The position numbers and the translations under genes are program-made. From positions 1 through 64,000 of the forward strand of contig CAILNX010000014.1 in the NCBI GenBank assembly GCA_903835685.1: DNA of 64,000 nt, read 5' to 3'. This DNA comes from an uncultured delta proteobacterium. GTDB lineage: Bacteria > Desulfobacterota > Desulfovibrionia > Desulfovibrionales > Desulfovibrionaceae. Below, one piece after another: positions 1 to 9,482 of this stretch. Position 1 is the first letter of the stretch; every line of letters begins with the position of its first letter. The notes under the pieces were generated by a model. That model ran no database searches, was not told the DNA's origin, and saw only the letters and a program-made list of their open reading frames with translations.

Positions 1-68
1 GCACTCACCATGAGGAGGTCCATGCTGGTTAAATATCCATTTTCTAGAGTTTGTCTAGATCCCCGTGA

Positions 69-1028
69 GCCCTTACCGAAAGTATTGCATCTTTTGCTGA
101 TATAGGTGAGCACCTAGACCAACCAGTCAAGACATACTCTACCGGAATGCTTGTTCGCTTAGCGTTTGCCACACAAGTCCATGTTGATCCAGATATATTA
201 ATAATTGATGAGGCGCTAGCAGTTGGAGATGCATTATTTCAAAAGCGTTGTTATCAGAAAATTGAGCAAATACTTTCAAGGGGTACTACAGTAATTATTG
301 TATCACATGATCAAGAACTGATTAGAACGCTAACAAATCGTTCATTATTGCTTGTAGAAGGCAAACAATGGGCATATGGGAAATCTTCAGAAGTTATACT
401 CGAATATCGCAAAAGGCTTCACGAAGAAGAAAGTATATATTATGCCAATATACTAGATAGCGCTTCAAAAAAGTCAAACAAAACCAATAGAATGCCTTTA
501 TCAACAGATGATATTGTTTTACTACAGAATTATTCACATGTTTTTTCATTTGGGAATGGTGAAGCAAAAATTTTGCACGTCGAAACCTTCGATCAAGCAA
601 AGAATCCATGCGCAAACTTTTATTCTGGGGAAGTAATATATATTAAAATTACTTGCAAAGCTCACGCGGTTTTAAATAATTTAAATATTGGTATACGTAT
701 AAGAAACAAGGAAGGTTATAAAATTTACTCTTGGGGTACACTTAACCAAGACATGCACAGATATTTAAGCAAAACATCTGAACAAATTTTTTGGGAACGT
801 CACTTCGATCCAAATGATATTTTTGATGTTGAATTCCAATTTATATGTAATGTTGGTGCTAATTTTTATGAAATACAGGCATCCATTTCACATGAATGCA
901 GTTGTGACTATAAAAACCAGCATATATTACATTGGATCGACGAGGCTGCGTTTTTCCAAGTGCTTGTTAACAAAGATGATCATTTTTTTGGCGGCTTAAT
1001 TGACCTAAAGATGCGAGCTACATGGTAG
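69..1028 (+). pseudogene. 5'-truncated Wzt-type polysaccharide ABC transporter ATPase
   Basis: This is the C-terminal part of the ATPase of an ABC exporter for O-antigen-type polysaccharide. The open frame begins after a TGA at 66-68 and reads through the ABC signature YSTGM (just before the ATG at 147), Walker B (LIIDEALAVGD) and the switch His (VSHD). About 200 residues of Wzt-C-like carbohydrate-recognition sequence follow. The Walker A half is missing: in-frame stops precede residue 69 and the first 66 bases do not encode it. The ATG at 147 lies inside the signature motif and cannot be a native start. The gene is much richer in A+T than the rest of the window, as transferred O-antigen loci often are. 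A frameshift rather than a deletion is possible, because the missing half would lie beyond the window edge. Confidence 0.75.
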
Positions 1029-1408
1029 ATTTGTAATAATTATTCCTAACATTTAGACCTATTTGAAAATAATAATAGTCGATGGGCTTTTTTAGTGGTT
1101 AACATAATTGATATTTTGATGAATTACACATTAATCACCAACGAACAACGTTTCTAATTCAATATTCAATCTTGGAACGAAGTATGCAAAATGCCACCTA
1201 GACATGCGAATCAATGTGTCAACAATACCAATATATACGAATACTACGTGAACGATATTTATGAAGCAGACTCAAGGCAAAATAGGTTATTTGTACACAC
1301 AAATAATCTTGAGCAATTAGACATTCAGGCTGTTCAACAAATTTGGGGGAGTTTGGTAGGCAATACAATAGCATTTTCAATCCAAGACAAAGAACTGCTA
1401 CTTAACGC
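1029..1408. other. AT-rich intergenic stretch
   Basis: About 380 AT-rich bases lie between the broken ABC ATPase and the GC-rich lipoprotein gene. An open frame running from 1191 into the lipoprotein covers most of it, but its first 70 or so residues resemble no protein I know and look like read-through of non-coding DNA. I see no clear promoter, RNA or terminator. It probably holds the promoter of the following gene and the end of the transferred segment. Confidence 0.4.
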
Positions 1409-2252
1409 ATGCAGAGCATTTATCTTTTTTCGACTGCTTCTCCTCCTGGCGGGCCTGGCCCTGCTCACCGGATGTCCGGCCAGCATCCTGGGCGGGCGGG
1501 TGGTGGCCCAGGACCTGGCGGCCCGCGGAGGGTTCAAGCCCATAGAAATCGAGACCGCACCCTTTGTGCTGTCCGGCTGGCTGCGGCCAGGGACCGGCCA
1601 GACCCTGCATGTCTATTTCGAAGGGGACGGCCTGGCCTGGCGTTCGCGCACCCGCCCGGCCATGGACCCCACCCCCTCCAACCCCGTGAGCCTGCGCCTG
1701 GCTCTGACGGACCCGACCGCAGAGCCCGTACTGTATCTGGCCCGGCCCTGCCAGTACACGGAAGGGGAGGCGCGCCGGGGCTGTTTCACCCCGGTCTGGA
1801 CCCATGAAAGATTCTCGGAGCAGGTGGTGGCTGCGGAAAACGAGGCTGTGGACCAGATCAAGGCCCGCCTGGCCGCACGGTCAACGGCCCTGTACGGATA
1901 TTCCGGAGGAGGGTCCGTGGCCGTGCTGGTGGCCGCCCGCAGGAGCGACGTGGTGTTCCTGGCCACTGTGGCTGGCGATCTCGACCATGAACTCTGGACC
2001 CGGACCCACGGGGTCTCCCCGTTGACCGGCTCCCTCAATCCGGCCGATGTTGCGCGGGCCGTGGCCCATATCCCCCAGTTGCACGTGACCGGGGGCGCTG
2101 ACGAGATCATTCCTCCGGAGATCGCGGATTCCTATTGCGCCCGCCTCGGAGGGGCGCAGGTCATCCGGGAAACCTTGCCTGGCCTCGGCCATGACGGGGC
2201 TTGGGAGAAATCCTGGCCAGGCCTGCTGAGCCGGTATCGTTCGGGGAATTGA
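1409..2252 (+). CDS. Alpha/beta-hydrolase lipoprotein with an apparent frameshift at the start
   Basis: A probable periplasm-facing serine hydrolase anchored as a lipoprotein. The lipobox is LTGC, after a Leu-rich hydrophobic stretch. The nucleophile elbow is GYSGGG, the likely acid is the Asp in GGADEI, and the likely His is in GLGHDG, so a full triad can be proposed. The open frame has no convincing start: it runs upstream into AT-rich DNA to an ATG at 1191. An ATG at 1409 is out of frame by one base. Removing one T from the T6 run at 1425-1430 would join it to the frame and give a short normal lipoprotein signal (MQSIYLFRLLLLLAG). I therefore place the intended start at 1409 and infer a slip or sequencing error in the T-run. 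Substrate unknown. Confidence 0.6.
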
Positions 2253-2351
2253 CCCCAGGCCTCCCGGGGGCTATTTCCAGGGGCCAAAGATTCTCGTCAT
2301 TGCCGGACGATTGGGCTGGAGATGTAACCGGGGTTTGGCATCCAACACACC

Positions 2352-4235
2352 ATGCAGAAAACCATCCCTTCCGAACGTCCCTTCGACTGGCAGAATCCGC
2401 CGGTATGGCTGTCCCTCCTGCTCCTCGTCGGGCTCATCGCCCTGGCCTATGGCAACAGTCTCCAGGGCGCACCGCTTCTGGACGACAACCGGTTGCTGCC
2501 GGAATACGCCCGGATGTCCTTTCCCCCGTCCCTGGCCGAGATCCGCCAGAGCAGCCTGGCCGGGCGGCCTCTGGCGGCCTTCACCTTTGCGGCCAATACT
2601 GCCCTGTTCGGCCTGTCCCTGCCTGCCTTTCATGCGGTCAACATCGCCATCCACATGCTGGCCGCCCTGGCTTTTTTCGGGGTGGTCCGCCGCACGGCCC
2701 TCCTGCCCGGGCTTGGCCCGGAACTGAACCGCAAGGCCCTGGGCCTGGCCCTGTTCGCCTCGGCCTTGTGGGCCCTGCATCCTCTCCAGACCCAGGCCGT
2801 GACCTACATCACACAGCGCTGCGAGTCGCTGATGGGCCTGTTCTACTTCTCTGGACTGTACTGCTGGATTCGCGGGTTCCAGGCCAGATACCGATACCTC
2901 TGGCAGTTCTTGTCCCTGGTGTGCCTAGTGGCCGGATTCTTGGTCAAGGAAACCATATTCACGCTGCCTCTGGTCATCGTTCTCTCCGATCTTTCTTTCT
3001 ACAGGGCGGATGTCAAAGGCCGGATCAAGTCTCGGGGTCCGGCTTACGGGATTTTCATCCTGTTCACCATTTTCGGCGGGGTCCATCTGCACGAACGTAT
3101 TCTTGGAGCCTTGGCCGACCCGGACCTTCTGTCTCCCCTGGCCTATGCCACAAACCAGCCCAAAATCATTTTTCATTATCTTCTTCTGTTTCTGTATCCG
3201 GTGCGCTTGTGCTTTGATTATGCTTGGCCGATCTCCACCTTTCTGGAGTCATGGCCATACATCTTCATGCTGTCCCTTGTTGTCGGCCTGGCCGTGTACG
3301 GGCTCCTGAAGCGGAGTGTGTATGGGCTCCTGGGATGCCTGTTCTTCATCCTGTTATTCCCTACATCGAGTTTCATCCCCATCCAGGACCTGCTGGTGGA
3401 ACACCGCATGTACCTTCCTTCGGCAGCGCTCTCGCTCATGCTCTGCATTGGCGGGGCGGCCTGGGCCCGGAAGGGCTTGTTTGGACCGGATCACGGCGCG
3501 GGAAAGAGGCTGCGCCTGCTGTTCCTCCTGCTTGTCCTGGGTCTTGCGGGCCTGACCTTTCTGAGAAATGAGGACTACCGGCTCGGTCCTTTGCATATGT
3601 GGCAGGATGTGCTTGCAAAACGCCCGGAGAACCGGCGGGCCAACGCCATGGTCGGGTCCATGTTCCTGGCTTCGGGAAAATGGGGGGAGGGCATACCCTT
3701 GCTCTCCAGGGCGATCACCGGCCCTGGCCCCATTCCTCCGGCTTCATACGCCTTGGCCGCCTCGGATTATTCCAGGGCCATACATCAGGTCGGGAAGGAT
3801 CAGGAAGCGTTCCGGGTCTTCATGCAGGCCGCATCGGAAAACAGGAAGGACGCGGTGGCCATTGAAAATGCCGGAATGATTCTGGTGAGGGCCGGGCAAT
3901 TTCAAATGGCCCTGGATATCCTGCCCGCGGCCGTGAGCCTCCATCCCAAGAGCATCCCCCTGCATTTCAGCCTGGCCCAGGCCCTGGCCGCTGTTCAGCG
4001 CTACCAGGAGGCCATCGGGCACATGCAATCAGCCCTGGATCTGTACGATGCCCTCTCCAGTCCCGGCCTGGTCGTTCTGCCCGGAAAATATGAGCTCTAT
4101 CTGCATCTGGGGGATTATTTCCTGGCCGCAGGCGACCGCAATCAGGCCAGGGCGGCCTATATGAAGGGCCTGAGCCACGGCCCATCGACCGCGGGGCAGA
4201 CGCATATCCTGGAACAACTGCGCACGATGCCGTGA
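2352..4235 (+). CDS. GT-C membrane glycosyltransferase-like protein with C-terminal TPR repeats
   Basis: A multi-pass inner-membrane protein. The N-terminal two thirds have about ten hydrophobic segments. A short acidic motif (LLDDNRL) lies in the first periplasmic loop, where GT-C enzymes such as TMTC and PMT proteins keep catalytic Asp residues. The last 200 residues or so look like TPR helices (for example ALAASDYSRAIHQ and HFSLAQALAAVQRY). This layout matches bacterial TMTC-like proteins, suggesting transfer of a sugar from a polyprenyl-phosphate donor to a protein or glycan. The acceptor is unknown. The start at 2352 is an ATG in CACACCATGCAG without a strong ribosome-binding site. It is one of at least four GT-C type proteins in the window. 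Confidence 0.65.
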   Translation: MQKTIPSERPFDWQNPPVWLSLLLLVGLIALAYGNSLQGAPLLDDNRLLPEYARMSFPPSLAEIRQSSLAGRPLAAFTFAANTALFGLSLPAFHAVNIAIHMLAALAFFGVVRRTALLPGLGPELNRKALGLALFASALWALHPLQTQAVTYITQRCESLMGLFYFSGLYCWIRGFQARYRYLWQFLSLVCLVAGFLVKETIFTLPLVIVLSDLSFYRADVKGRIKSRGPAYGIFILFTIFGGVHLHERILGALADPDLLSPLAYATNQPKIIFHYLLLFLYPVRLCFDYAWPISTFLESWPYIFMLSLVVGLAVYGLLKRSVYGLLGCLFFILLFPTSSFIPIQDLLVEHRMYLPSAALSLMLCIGGAAWARKGLFGPDHGAGKRLRLLFLLLVLGLAGLTFLRNEDYRLGPLHMWQDVLAKRPENRRANAMVGSMFLASGKWGEGIPLLSRAITGPGPIPPASYALAASDYSRAIHQVGKDQEAFRVFMQAASENRKDAVAIENAGMILVRAGQFQMALDILPAAVSLHPKSIPLHFSLAQALAAVQRYQEAIGHMQSALDLYDALSSPGLVVLPGKYELYLHLGDYFLAAGDRNQARAAYMKGLSHGPSTAGQTHILEQLRTMP

Positions 4236-4285
4236 ATGGAAGGGCTTGCGCTGCTGCGGCAAGGTCTTGGATGGGTCGGCCCGGA

Positions 4286-6193
4286 TCAGCCGCTCGTAAC
4301 GGTCACGCCGCGTCCTTTGCGGCCAAAGGTGAACTTGGCGTTGGACAAGGCGTCGGTGACCTTCAGGACCCGGCCACCGAATTTGACCACCACCCCGGGA
4401 TAGACCGCGCCGCTTACGGTGATTCTGGCCGCTTCCAGGGCGCGCAGCCGCTCTTCCTGTTCAGCGGCAAGGATGTCGGAGATTTCCTGAAGCCGGGTCT
4501 GGTCCCGGATTCTGGCCTTGAGGACTTCTGCCACGGCCTGACGTTTTGCCGCAGGGGTGCGGGTCAGGATGGTCTTGGGGTCGGACACCCCCAGAATTTC
4601 GTTGACCCTGCGTATTCTTCTGCGCAGCTTGCTCTTTTCCTTGAGCAGTTCGGTGTGTTGCGTGTCCTTGGCGCTGATGGCCACCACCGTAAGCGCCCCA
4701 AAGGAAGACCCGAGCTCGTTGACATGGATTCCGGTCCCGCTCACGATCTCGCAACCCTGGACGATGCCGGTCCCCTTGGTGGCGATGAACTTGCCCCCGG
4801 CCTGGATGGTGGAGTTGCTGACTTCATTGGCGATGATGACATCCCCTCCGGCGACGATGCGCGCATTGATGGCGTACTGGGCCACCACATTCCCGCCCGC
4901 CTTCACGACTCCCCCGCCGGGCATGAGGATTCCCCCCCGGACATGGACGTCTCCGCAGGTCTCGACATTGGCGCTTTCGATCACATCCTCGACCACGATA
5001 TGCCCTGGCGCACAGACCGCAAATCCCTTGGTCACCGCCCCCCTGATCTTGACCGAGCCTTTCTCGACCCGGATATTGCCCGTGGCGTAGCCGACATCGC
5101 GTTTCACCTCCAGGCAGTCGGTCACCATCAGGGTGTTCCGTTCATACACCACCATGCCCGGGGCAATGGCCTTGTAGCTGATCCCGTCGGGCAGGAGTTC
5201 AACATTCTCACCGGCGAAAACTTCCGCTGGCTTGCCTTCCCTGGCCGGGTGCGGCCTTCCGTAAACATCCAGGCCTGGCACGCCGCGAGAGGGCGGATGG
5301 AGCACGGCCACGGTCATCTCCGCCTCGACCGAAGGGAAAGCCCCTCTCTCGCTGTAGTCGATCTTGCCCTCCACCTCGACTGGTCCTGACTCCCGGACCT
5401 TGACCAGCAGTTCCAGCCAGCCGTCATTGCCCGGACTGGGGGCTGTGCCCTGGACAAGGACCACATCCTGGGGCTTTTTTGTTTCAGCTGCCTTGGCCAG
5501 GGCGTGCTGAACAGCCGTGGAATTGAGTTTCAAGACCACGGACAGCCGTTTGAGTTCCTCATCCAGCATGTTCGTGGTCAGGGCCTGCCCGAGAAAGTCG
5601 GCCGGGTATAACGTAGCAGTCACCTGGAAGTGGTCGGGGGCCACCTGGATCAGCGGTTCGACGAAGACCTCTTCCTCGGTGACGCGGACGAGTCCGTATA
5701 CCGAGGATTTTAGGCTGAGATTCCCTTGATCGAGTTGGATATTGTCGCTGGCTTTGAGGTTTTTTGGAATGCTCTGGCTGTGAGGGGACAAGACCTTGCC
5801 GTCTGCGGTCAGGCCATTTACCGCCTGCGCGGCTGGCAGCATCTTGCCGATGAGCATGCCCGGCAGAACGGGGCAGTTCGGGTCACCCTTCAAATCGACC
5901 GAAGCGTCCCGGGGTTCAACTGCCGGACGGCCTTGGGCGATGATCAGCTTTCCAACGTCACCGCCAGCCGTCAGGATTTCGCAGGCTTTCTTCGCGGCCA
6001 AGGGATCCAGTTCAGCCGTGACCCCGGCTTCCCGCAGTTGTTTCAAAATCAAGGAGGGGGAAAGGGGGAGCCCTTTACCCGTGGGGGGGGAGTATCGGCT
6101 GATGCCTACTTTCATGCCGCTTTTGTTCATGACAAAGCGGACTTTGGCGTCACTGTCCTTGGAGGATACGGAGTTCTGGTCTGGAGCGGGCAT
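4286..6193 (-). CDS. FapA/DUF342 family protein
   Basis: A 635-residue protein of the DUF342 (FapA, 'flagellar assembly protein A') family. The family has an N-terminal domain followed by a right-handed beta-helix. Here the helix region shows the expected repetitive Gly/Val/Asn pattern (VRGGILMPGGGVVKAGGNVV and similar, roughly residues 330-480), then a charged helical stretch (KEKSKLRRRIRRVNEI) and a short C-terminal beta domain. The molecular role of the family is poorly settled; proposals include polymerising scaffolds tied to motility or envelope. A small acidic ORF lies just upstream on the same strand, with a gap of 7 bases, so the two are probably co-transcribed. No flagellar genes are nearby. 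Confidence 0.85.
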   Translation of the reverse strand: MPAPDQNSVSSKDSDAKVRFVMNKSGMKVGISRYSPPTGKGLPLSPSLILKQLREAGVTAELDPLAAKKACEILTAGGDVGKLIIAQGRPAVEPRDASVDLKGDPNCPVLPGMLIGKMLPAAQAVNGLTADGKVLSPHSQSIPKNLKASDNIQLDQGNLSLKSSVYGLVRVTEEEVFVEPLIQVAPDHFQVTATLYPADFLGQALTTNMLDEELKRLSVVLKLNSTAVQHALAKAAETKKPQDVVLVQGTAPSPGNDGWLELLVKVRESGPVEVEGKIDYSERGAFPSVEAEMTVAVLHPPSRGVPGLDVYGRPHPAREGKPAEVFAGENVELLPDGISYKAIAPGMVVYERNTLMVTDCLEVKRDVGYATGNIRVEKGSVKIRGAVTKGFAVCAPGHIVVEDVIESANVETCGDVHVRGGILMPGGGVVKAGGNVVAQYAINARIVAGGDVIIANEVSNSTIQAGGKFIATKGTGIVQGCEIVSGTGIHVNELGSSFGALTVVAISAKDTQHTELLKEKSKLRRRIRRVNEILGVSDPKTILTRTPAAKRQAVAEVLKARIRDQTRLQEISDILAAEQEERLRALEAARITVSGAVYPGVVVKFGGRVLKVTDALSNAKFTFGRKGRGVTVTSG

Positions 6194-6200
6194 GGGGCAT

Positions 6201-6380
6201 TCAGGAAGGGTGAGATGGCGCCTTCAAACGGTGACTGCCGCCTTTTTGCTCCTCGTGGGTGCGGTCTTCAGGCAGATCGTCGGCCGGAGCGCACCCCAAG
6301 AGCGGGTCGTCCTCCGGGAAAAAATCGTCAGGCACGAGATCAAGAAGGAGGTCCGAAACGGGATGAGTTTTTTTGTTCAT
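6201..6380 (-). CDS. Small acidic hypothetical protein upstream of the DUF342 gene
   Basis: A 59-residue ORF starting MNKKTHPVSD, with an acidic centre (LVPDDFFPEDDP). I chose the ATG at 6380 because a GAGAG-like ribosome-binding site lies just upstream; the longer frame (to 6440) adds unlikely sequence. It ends 7 bases before the DUF342 gene on the same strand, which supports a real small gene in that operon. No family recognised and no membrane or signal segment. Confidence 0.45.
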   Translation of the reverse strand: MNKKTHPVSDLLLDLVPDDFFPEDDPLLGCAPADDLPEDRTHEEQKGGSHRLKAPSHPS

Positions 6381-6474
6381 AGTGTCTCTCTGCCTTTGAT
6401 CGGAACTGTACTTGGTGCAGGTCTGGAAGGCAACAAGCAAATCTATCCCTGGCCGGCCCCTTCCCCCCGAAGGA

Positions 6475-7944
6475 TCAACGCGTTTCGGGCTTTGCTCTCC
6501 GTCTTTTCTTCACGGATTCAATGAGATCCACCAGCATCATGGGCTGGGTCAGGGCCTCGGGGGTGATCAGCCGAGTCAATTCCTCGGCGTCGAGGAGGCC
6601 CTTTTCCAGCACCAGTTCCCGCACGGTCCGGCCGGTGGCCAGGGCTTCCTTGGCCACGGTCGAGGCGTTTTCGTATCCGATGTAGGGATTTAAGGCTGTG
6701 GCCAGGGCCGCAGACTGGTCCAGGTGCTCGCGCATGACCTCGGCATTGGCCTCGATGCCTCGGACGCAGCGATCGGCCAGGATGCGGCAGGCCCGCCGCA
6801 AATGGTTCACACTCTTGAACAGGGAGTGGGCCATTATGGGCTCAAAGGCGTTGAGCTGGAGCTGGCCGCCCTCGGCCGCCATGGTCACGGTCACGTCGTT
6901 GCCGATGACCTCAAAGGCCACCTGGTTGACCATTTCCGGGATGATGGGGTTGATCTTGCCAGGCATGATGCTGGACCCGGCGGCCTGGGCCGGCAGGCGG
7001 ATCTCATTGAAACCCGCCCGAGGGCCGCTGGAGAGCAGACGCAGGTCATTGCAGATCTTGGATATCTTGGTGGCGAAGCGCTTGAGCACGCCCGAGACCT
7101 GGACGAGAGCGCCCGTGTCCTGGGTGGCTTCCACCAGGTAGGCAGCGGGCACGATGTCCAGGTCCGAGAGTTCGGCCAGGTGGCGGCAGGCCAGCCCGGC
7201 GTACTGGGGATGGGCGTTGATCCCTGTGCCGATGGCCGTGGCCCCCAGGTTGACCTCGGAGATGAGGGTCAGGGACTCCAGGATGCGCTTCTCGTCCTCG
7301 CCGATCATGATGGCAAAGGCCCGGAACTCCTGGCCCAGGGTCATGGGCACGGCGTCCTGCAATTGTGTGCGCCCCACCTTGAGCAGGGGCATGAACTCTT
7401 CGCTCTTGTCCTCAAAGGCTTGGCGCAGACCGGCCATGGCCTCGAGCAAGCCGAGCACGGCGAAATGCAGGCCCAGGCGAAGGGCCGTGGGGTAGACGTC
7501 ATTGGTGCTCTGGGCCAGGTTCACGTCCTCGATGGGGTGGAGCAGGCCGTACTCGCCCTTGGCCCGACCCATGAGCTCCAGGCCCCGGTTGGCGATGACC
7601 TCGTTGGCGTTCATGTTCGTGGACGTGCCCGCCCCGCCCTGGATCACGTCCACCACGAACTGGTCGTGCAAGTCCCCGTTCATGATCTCGTCGCAGGCAG
7701 CCAGAATGGCCTGGGCCTTGGGGGCCTCGAGGAGCCCAAGCTCCAGGTTGGCCATGGTTGCGGCCTTTTTCACCAGGGCCAGGGCCTTGATCAGCTCCGG
7801 GTAGGTGCTGATGGGGATGCCCGAGATGGGAAAATTTTCCAGAGCCCGCAGGGTGTGGATGCCCCAATAGGCGTCGGCGGGAATGTCCCGGGCGCCGAGG
7901 AGGTCTTTTTCCGTGCGGGTCTGGGGCGTGGGGGTGGGGTTCAA
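6475..7944 (-). CDS. aspA: Aspartate ammonia-lyase
   Basis: Cytoplasmic fumarase/aspartase-superfamily enzyme that interconverts aspartate with fumarate and ammonia. The family signature is clear: SSIMPGKINP contains the SSxMPxKxN loop with its catalytic Ser. GRTQLQDAVP and TSTNMNANEV are conserved active-site segments. The length (489 residues) fits AspA. Class II fumarase belongs to the same superfamily, but QGGAGTSTNMNANEV and the overall match favour aspartase. Aspartase is common in anaerobic sulfate reducers that dispose of fumarate. It is a stand-alone gene on the minus strand, with the Doc/AbrB pair upstream on the same strand. Confidence 0.93.
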   Translation of the reverse strand: MNPTPTPQTRTEKDLLGARDIPADAYWGIHTLRALENFPISGIPISTYPELIKALALVKKAATMANLELGLLEAPKAQAILAACDEIMNGDLHDQFVVDVIQGGAGTSTNMNANEVIANRGLELMGRAKGEYGLLHPIEDVNLAQSTNDVYPTALRLGLHFAVLGLLEAMAGLRQAFEDKSEEFMPLLKVGRTQLQDAVPMTLGQEFRAFAIMIGEDEKRILESLTLISEVNLGATAIGTGINAHPQYAGLACRHLAELSDLDIVPAAYLVEATQDTGALVQVSGVLKRFATKISKICNDLRLLSSGPRAGFNEIRLPAQAAGSSIMPGKINPIIPEMVNQVAFEVIGNDVTVTMAAEGGQLQLNAFEPIMAHSLFKSVNHLRRACRILADRCVRGIEANAEVMREHLDQSAALATALNPYIGYENASTVAKEALATGRTVRELVLEKGLLDAEELTRLITPEALTQPMMLVDLIESVKKRRRAKPETR

Positions 7945-8040
7945 GAATATTCCTCCTGCATGGACACCTTTTTGTTGGGCTCACCGCGCTCAGCGGAAAT
8001 TGGTGTATGCTCAGCCCGCGAAGGTCAGCCTGTTGCCGTC

Positions 8041-8433
8041 TTATCCTTCTTTGTGGGGAATGGACTGGTCTCGGAGCCAAGTCGAGAATTCCACCTCGCC
8101 GAACTCCCGCTTGGCCAGGGCCAGGATGACGGCCACGGCCTCAGCTTCTGGGGCCGCCAACTCCCACCCGTTGAGGTACAGGAATACGTAGGCGGCAAGC
8201 AATCCTGTGCGTTTGTTGCCATCAAGAAAGGGGTGGTTGCGGATGATGCCAAAGGCATACGCGGCGGCCAAGTCGAACACGGTCGGGTCGCCATAGGCGC
8301 TTTGATGCTGAGGGCGGGCAAGCGCTGCGGACAAAAGTCCGGTGTCGCGGATGTCCGTGACCCCACCATGCTCGGAAATTTGTTCGTCGTGCATGGCAGT
8401 GATAACCGTCTTCTCAATCCATCGCCAGGTCAT
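8041..8433 (-). CDS. doc: Doc-type toxin (Fic fold)
   Basis: A 130-residue death-on-curing toxin. The Fic motif HPFLDGNKRTG is intact, so it should be active. Doc of phage P1 phosphorylates and inactivates elongation factor Tu, and this protein probably acts the same way. The start overlaps the end of the antitoxin gene by 4 bases (8430-8433), the usual antitoxin-first order with translational coupling. Length and the downstream helix (LNGWELAAPEAEAV) match chromosomal Doc proteins. Confidence 0.9.
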   Translation of the reverse strand: MTWRWIEKTVITAMHDEQISEHGGVTDIRDTGLLSAALARPQHQSAYGDPTVFDLAAAYAFGIIRNHPFLDGNKRTGLLAAYVFLYLNGWELAAPEAEAVAVILALAKREFGEVEFSTWLRDQSIPHKEG

Positions 8434-8654
8434 TTCTTGGAAAGCTCGTGCAAGGCGTTCCGGTAGCGGGACATGCCGCGTCGGGCAGCTTCCATCTGAC
8501 CCTCAAATTCGGGATCGTACGGCGTCACGGTATAGCCGTCCGGCGTCTCCGTGAGAAAGACGCTGTCGCCCTTTTTCACCTTAAGCCGGGCAGCGGCCTC
8601 CTTCGGCAGAATAAGGCCGGTGGAATTGCCGATTTGCGTTACAGTGGCTCGCAT
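8430..8654 (-). CDS. AbrB/MazE-type antitoxin of the Doc toxin
   Basis: A 74-residue protein with an N-terminal swapped-hairpin DNA-binding domain (VTQIGNSTGLILPKEA, a standard AbrB/MazE pattern) and a short charged C-terminal tail that should bind the toxin. It probably neutralises Doc and represses the pair. P1 Doc uses a Phd antitoxin, so this is the AbrB-antitoxin variant of the module. I chose the ATG at 8654, preceded by AGGAGGGG; a GTG one codon earlier is possible. Confidence 0.88.
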   Translation of the reverse strand: MRATVTQIGNSTGLILPKEAAARLKVKKGDSVFLTETPDGYTVTPYDPEFEGQMEAARRGMSRYRNALHELSKK

Positions 8655-8865
8655 CACCCCTCCTTGTTAAAACATATGTTAGAACATGGAACGGACCAAG
8701 TCAAGAGGGGGTCTGGAAGCGGGATCTTCGCATGCCCCAGCATTCCGCCGGGCCCGTGTGTCTGCTCAAGCTGGCCCTCCCCCTGGACAGAACAGGACTT
8801 TTGGACCATACTTTCAATGGAGTTGAACCCTTCAGACTTGTATCCACATGCTTGGGAGGCCCCTC

Positions 8866-9207
8866 ATGAAAAACGCGTTTCGATGTCTTGGCTTGATCAC
8901 CTTGCTGGTTGGCGTCCTGGTCACTTCCTCACTGGCGGCCGGCCCTTCGGCCCCCCCCAATTCGGCGGCCGTGGGCGCGGCCATCATGGGCTCGCAGTCC
9001 CGGGCGACGGTGGCCGCCATCCAGGCCGGAAAACCCGCTGTGGTCAAGGTGCAAAATCCCGAGAGCCTCAAGGCCCTGGGCCTGACCGGCCTGAAGCAGG
9101 GGGACAAGGTGGAGATCACCCCGGTTGGCGACAACGCCTGGAAGATCAAGAATCCCAAGACCAATGAAGTCATCCAGGTGAACGTGCAGGTGCAGAAGGT
9201 CGAGTAG
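8866..9207 (+). CDS. Small secreted protein of unknown function
   Basis: A 113-residue protein starting MKNAFRCLGL, with a typical Sec signal peptide that probably ends near SSLAAG. The mature part is about 90 residues: an Ala/Gly/Ser-rich start (AAVGAAIMGSQSRATV) and a C-terminal basic/beta-rich half. No Cys and no N-X-S/T sequon were seen in the mature part. The ATG at 8866 is preceded by GGGAGG; an ATG 18 bases earlier lacks such a site. It lies about 275 bases before an oligosaccharyltransferase-like gene on the same strand, which may be coincidence. Not recognised. Confidence 0.65.
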   Translation: MKNAFRCLGLITLLVGVLVTSSLAAGPSAPPNSAAVGAAIMGSQSRATVAAIQAGKPAVVKVQNPESLKALGLTGLKQGDKVEITPVGDNAWKIKNPKTNEVIQVNVQVQKVE

Positions 9208-9482
9208 GGGCTTCGCCTTCCAAAAGACGGACCGCCCGGATCATCCCCTGAGGTGGGGTCCTCCAGGCCAGAGGGAATTGCATTCCCCTTCGCCATCGTT
9301 CGTCGTCGGCCTCCACAAGGCCCGTGTTCATCATGGCGGCCTTCTCATGGCCGAACTGTGGCTGGCCTTGAGGTTTGGGCTGATTTCGGGAGCATGGAGT
9401 GGCGCGAGGGGTCAAAAAAAAACACGGTGCTGGCCAGTCCCCAAACCCTGATTCTCACCAGATCGGGGGGGGAGGGCGGCCC
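9208..9482. other. Spacer before the STT3-like gene
   Basis: I see no gene here. The stretch ends in a G-rich ribosome-binding site (GGGGGGAGGGCGG) just before the ATG at 9483. A GTG at 9399 opens the same frame earlier but lacks such a site and would add a basic, low-complexity extension. Confidence 0.4.

Noticed and set aside
1191-1408. N-terminal extension of the lipoprotein hydrolase
   Set aside because: AT-rich, with no similarity to a protein, and it would place a signal peptide in the middle of the chain.
4232-5389. Long plus-strand frame opposite the DUF342 gene
   Set aside because: Antisense shadow of a well-supported gene in GC-rich DNA, without protein motifs. The same holds for many other long antisense frames, for example at 6724, 9345, 13353, 45798 and 51903.
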